64,000 bases of DNA from JAWPMT01 sp965267435. Lineage in GTDB: Bacteria; Bacteroidota; Bacteroidia; Cytophagales; Cyclobacteriaceae. Positions within the stretch are counted from its first letter, which is position 1, and every line of letters begins with the position of its first letter. Below, piece after piece: positions 62,212 through 64,000 of the stretch. The stretch is from positions 2,108,001-2,172,000 of the forward strand of contig OZ253960.1 in assembly GCA_965267435.1 (NCBI GenBank). Direction: 5' to 3'. Below the pieces are notes generated by a model. That model had not been told where the DNA came from. It searched no databases and was given only the letters and a program-made list of their open reading frames with translations. The position numbers and the translations under genes are program-made.

Positions 62212-62997
62212 ATGACTGTAATAACTGAAATCGAGCAAAAAGTAGATCGCTATGATCTTGAGGCTAAGGTCAAGCAGATGTACAAGGATGTCGCAGAGCA
62301 TCCTGATAAGGAGTATCACTTTGAAATGGGCCGCGACCTGGCCGAGCGTCTCGGCTACGACCCCCAAATCCTGGACCGCATTCCTGCCTCGGCCATCGAT
62401 TCCTTCGCTGGCGTTGGATACCATTTCGACTTGGCCAACATCCAACATGGCGAGCATATCGCCGACCTTGGAAGTGGATCAGGGATGGACGTGTTTTACG
62501 CCAACCAACTGACCGGCAACGCCGGAGAGGTGATCGGCATTGACATGACGGAGGCCCAGCTGCGCAAGGCCGAGGCCCTGAAGGCCACGCTGAAGGACGC
62601 AAACATCACCTTTGCGCCGGGCTATATCGAGCAGGTGCCCATCGCACCGCGATCTATTGATGTGGTCATCAGCAATGGCGTCATCAATCTGTCCAGCGAA
62701 AAGAGCAAGGTATTCCACGAGGCGGCCAGGATCTTGAAACCAGGCGGTCGGCTCGCCCTGTCGGACATTGTGTCGGAAAGAGCACTACCGACCAGCATCA
62801 CCTGCAATAGCACCTATTGGGCTGCTTGTATTGGTGGAGCGATGCAGATCAACGAGTACCTGGACCTGATCGCTGAGGCGCAGTTCGAAGTGATCGACGT
62901 CACGGTCAATCCGTATGGCTTCATCTCCGCAGGTGCTATGGGCGCCACACAGGACTATGGTATCAAGAGCATCTCGGTCCTGGCGATCAAAAAGTAA
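62212..62997 (+). CDS. SAM-dependent methyltransferase, ArsM/UbiE-like
   Basis: A 261-residue class I methyltransferase. Motif I is IADLGSGSGMDVFY; post-motif acidic residue in VIGIDMTEAQL; motif for target binding IDVVISNGVINLSSEKSKVF; RILKPGGRLALSDIVSERAL follows. The N-V-I-N-L-x-x-x-K and C-I-G-G-A-x positions match arsenite methyltransferase (ArsM), but the central ArsM Cys (S-N-C) is Gly here and only the C-I-G-G-A Cys remains. True arsenite methylation is therefore doubtful. It starts 21 nt after DUF4395 and ends 29 nt before DsrE. Confidence 0.85.
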   Translation: MTVITEIEQKVDRYDLEAKVKQMYKDVAEHPDKEYHFEMGRDLAERLGYDPQILDRIPASAIDSFAGVGYHFDLANIQHGEHIADLGSGSGMDVFYANQLTGNAGEVIGIDMTEAQLRKAEALKATLKDANITFAPGYIEQVPIAPRSIDVVISNGVINLSSEKSKVFHEAARILKPGGRLALSDIVSERALPTSITCNSTYWAACIGGAMQINEYLDLIAEAQFEVIDVTVNPYGFISAGAMGATQDYGIKSISVLAIKK

Positions 62998-63026
62998 AAA
63001 ATCAAATCGAACAAATACTGATAATC

Positions 63027-63389
63027 ATGAGCAAGCAAAAGTTGGTAATCGTCCTTACAAAAGGGACAAACAATGACGTCTCCAGTGTGGCCTTCACCAT
63101 AGCGAATGCCGCCTTGGGAAAGGGAATGGATGTAGGCATCTTTCTAACTTCGGACGGAGTGGACTTGAGTAGAGAAAATGGCAGCGAATACACCCACGTA
63201 GCCCCTTTCAAAACCCTCAAGGAGCTGATCAGCCATTTCCTTGACAATGGTGGCACCTTGTGGGCTTGTGCTCCCTGCTTCAACCACCACGGCCTCAACC
63301 CGGAGGAGACCTATGACCGCTCTGACGTGGTCGGTGCCGGTCCTATGCTCGAGTGGATAGCCGACGGGGCACAGACCCTGTCCTTTTAA
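63027..63389 (+). CDS. DsrE/DsrF-like sulfur-transfer family protein
   Basis: A 120-residue protein with the DsrE fold: KLVIVLTKGTNNDVSSVAFT at the N-terminus, GKGMDVGIFLTSDGVDL, then TLWACAPCFNHHGLNPEETY. The C-x-x-C pair gives candidate sulfur-carrying Cys residues. Members accept persulfide sulfur from cysteine desulfurase and pass it on, so the neighbour gene fits as a donor. Cytoplasmic. The gap to the desulfurase is 13 nt. Confidence 0.85.
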   Translation: MSKQKLVIVLTKGTNNDVSSVAFTIANAALGKGMDVGIFLTSDGVDLSRENGSEYTHVAPFKTLKELISHFLDNGGTLWACAPCFNHHGLNPEETYDRSDVVGAGPMLEWIADGAQTLSF

Positions 63390-63402
63390 TGAGGTAACTA
63401 GA

Positions 63403-64000
63403 ATGAGTCCGACGATGAAGGAAGTTTATCTGGATGCGCATGCCAGTACGGCAGTGGATCCCCTAGTGCTCGAAACGATGATACCTTTTTTCACACAATA
63501 CTTTGGAAATGGGAATCATAAGAATGGATGGAAAGCGGCCAAAGCGCTTGAAGCCGCCAGAATGAATGTGGCAACCGTACTTGGCGCTTATCCGCAGGAG
63601 GTGTATTTCACCAGTGGCGCGACGGAAGCGATCAACACCGGAATCCTCGGACTCGCTCAACTATATCCGCGCAAAAAACATCTGGTGACGCAAGTCACCG
63701 AACACTCCGCCGTGCTACAGACAGTACGGCACCTGGAGACCCAGGGATACAGCGTCACTTACCTGCCTGTAGATGCTGCTGGCCATATTGACGTTCTTGA
63801 GCTGGAAGCATCCATTAGAGAGGATACACTCCTGGTCGCCATCATGTTGGTCAACAATGAGATAGGCACTATTCACCCGATTCAATCCATAGGCGACCTC
63901 TGCCAAAAGAAAGGAACACTCTTTTTCTGTGACGCCACCCAGGGTGTTGGCTACCATCCTCTGGACGTCCACGCCAGCCACATCGACGTTGCCAGCATTT
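63403..64000 (+). CDS. Cysteine desulfurase-like aminotransferase (partial)
   Basis: The ATG at 63403 opens a frame to the window end (199 residues). The start VYLDAHASTAVDPLVLETMI, then YFGNGNHKNGWKAAKALEAA, FTSGATEAINTGILGLAQ, VTEHSAVLQTVRHLE, MLVNNEIGTIHPIQ and LFFCDATQGVG are all fold-I aminotransferase/NifS-IscS-type. The PLP lysine and active-site Cys lie beyond the window. The first part of the usual N-x-x-T-x-P motif is altered, but the family is clear. It probably donates sulfur to the DsrE protein, by inference from context. Confidence 0.88.
   Translation, partial: MSPTMKEVYLDAHASTAVDPLVLETMIPFFTQYFGNGNHKNGWKAAKALEAARMNVATVLGAYPQEVYFTSGATEAINTGILGLAQLYPRKKHLVTQVTEHSAVLQTVRHLETQGYSVTYLPVDAAGHIDVLELEASIREDTLLVAIMLVNNEIGTIHPIQSIGDLCQKKGTLFFCDATQGVGYHPLDVHASHIDVASI

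Noticed and set aside
1..64000. CRISPR arrays, tRNA/rRNA genes and insertion sequences
   Set aside because: No regular direct repeats with spacers, no cloverleaf-type sequence and no transposase frame were seen by reading.

Overview
The window looks like a chromosome segment of a Bacteroidota bacterium, most likely a marine-type Cytophagales relative. The evidence is family content: CarboxypepD_reg-like/TonB receptor, DUF4407, DUF6090 and DUF4395 proteins, CRTAC1-type FG-GAP/ASPIC protein, hybrid kinase/response regulator/AraC fusion, VPS10-like BNR protein, and weak or absent Shine-Dalgarno sequences. There are no rRNA, tRNA, CRISPR or insertion-sequence genes that I can see.

Region 1 (1-28747, all minus strand) is one continuous operon of about 20 genes for an extracellular contractile injection system (eCIS, Afp/PVC/AlgoCIS-like). 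In transcription order it encodes: a 3050-residue CIS tape-measure-family protein (19595-28747), an AAA+ ATPase, a block of five accessory genes that are mostly exported or membrane proteins (12612-18206), a DUF4255 tail-cap-type protein, a conserved unknown, one sheath, two tube proteins, a tiny DUF5908-type protein, a LysM hub protein, a VgrG-like spike, a PAAR tip, a gp25 protein, a large baseplate-J protein, a fibre/adhesin-like protein, and a second baseplate-J protein that runs off the window at base 1. Gaps never exceed about 65 nt and many genes overlap. The accessory block contains a DUF4407 four-helix membrane protein, a small two-helix protein and a membrane-anchored GH18 fold whose catalytic Glu is replaced by Asp. 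It could anchor, release or envelope-couple the particle and is the most unusual part of the window.

Region 2 (29053-46597) is ordinary chromosomal content: M48 protease, START-domain protein, FG-GAP protein, GNAT acetyltransferase, a symporter fused to a periplasmic solute-binding protein, alcohol dehydrogenase, alpha/beta hydrolase, PLP decarboxylase, a TonB receptor plus TPR protein pair, and a gamma-glutamylcyclotransferase-type protein. Two good rho-independent terminators are visible near 42.4 and 43.0 kb.

Region 3 (46798-55852) holds a large VPS10/BNR protein and, at 50104-52467, a two-gene unit that I read as a probable eCIS cargo with its partner. The 627-residue protein has an N-terminal motif like the leader of eCIS-associated DUF4157 proteins and two long Ala/Gly-rich hydrophobic segments. 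The 158-residue downstream protein resembles small secretion-chaperone folds. Further on are a membrane-protein pair, an acyl-CoA dehydrogenase and an AraC regulator.

Region 4 (56113-64000) contains a DUF6090 protein, an exported M20 amidohydrolase, a cyclase-family hydrolase, a membrane-bound one-component-like hybrid kinase, and a plus-strand operon DUF4395 / ArsM-like methyltransferase / DsrE / cysteine desulfurase, the last cut by the window end.
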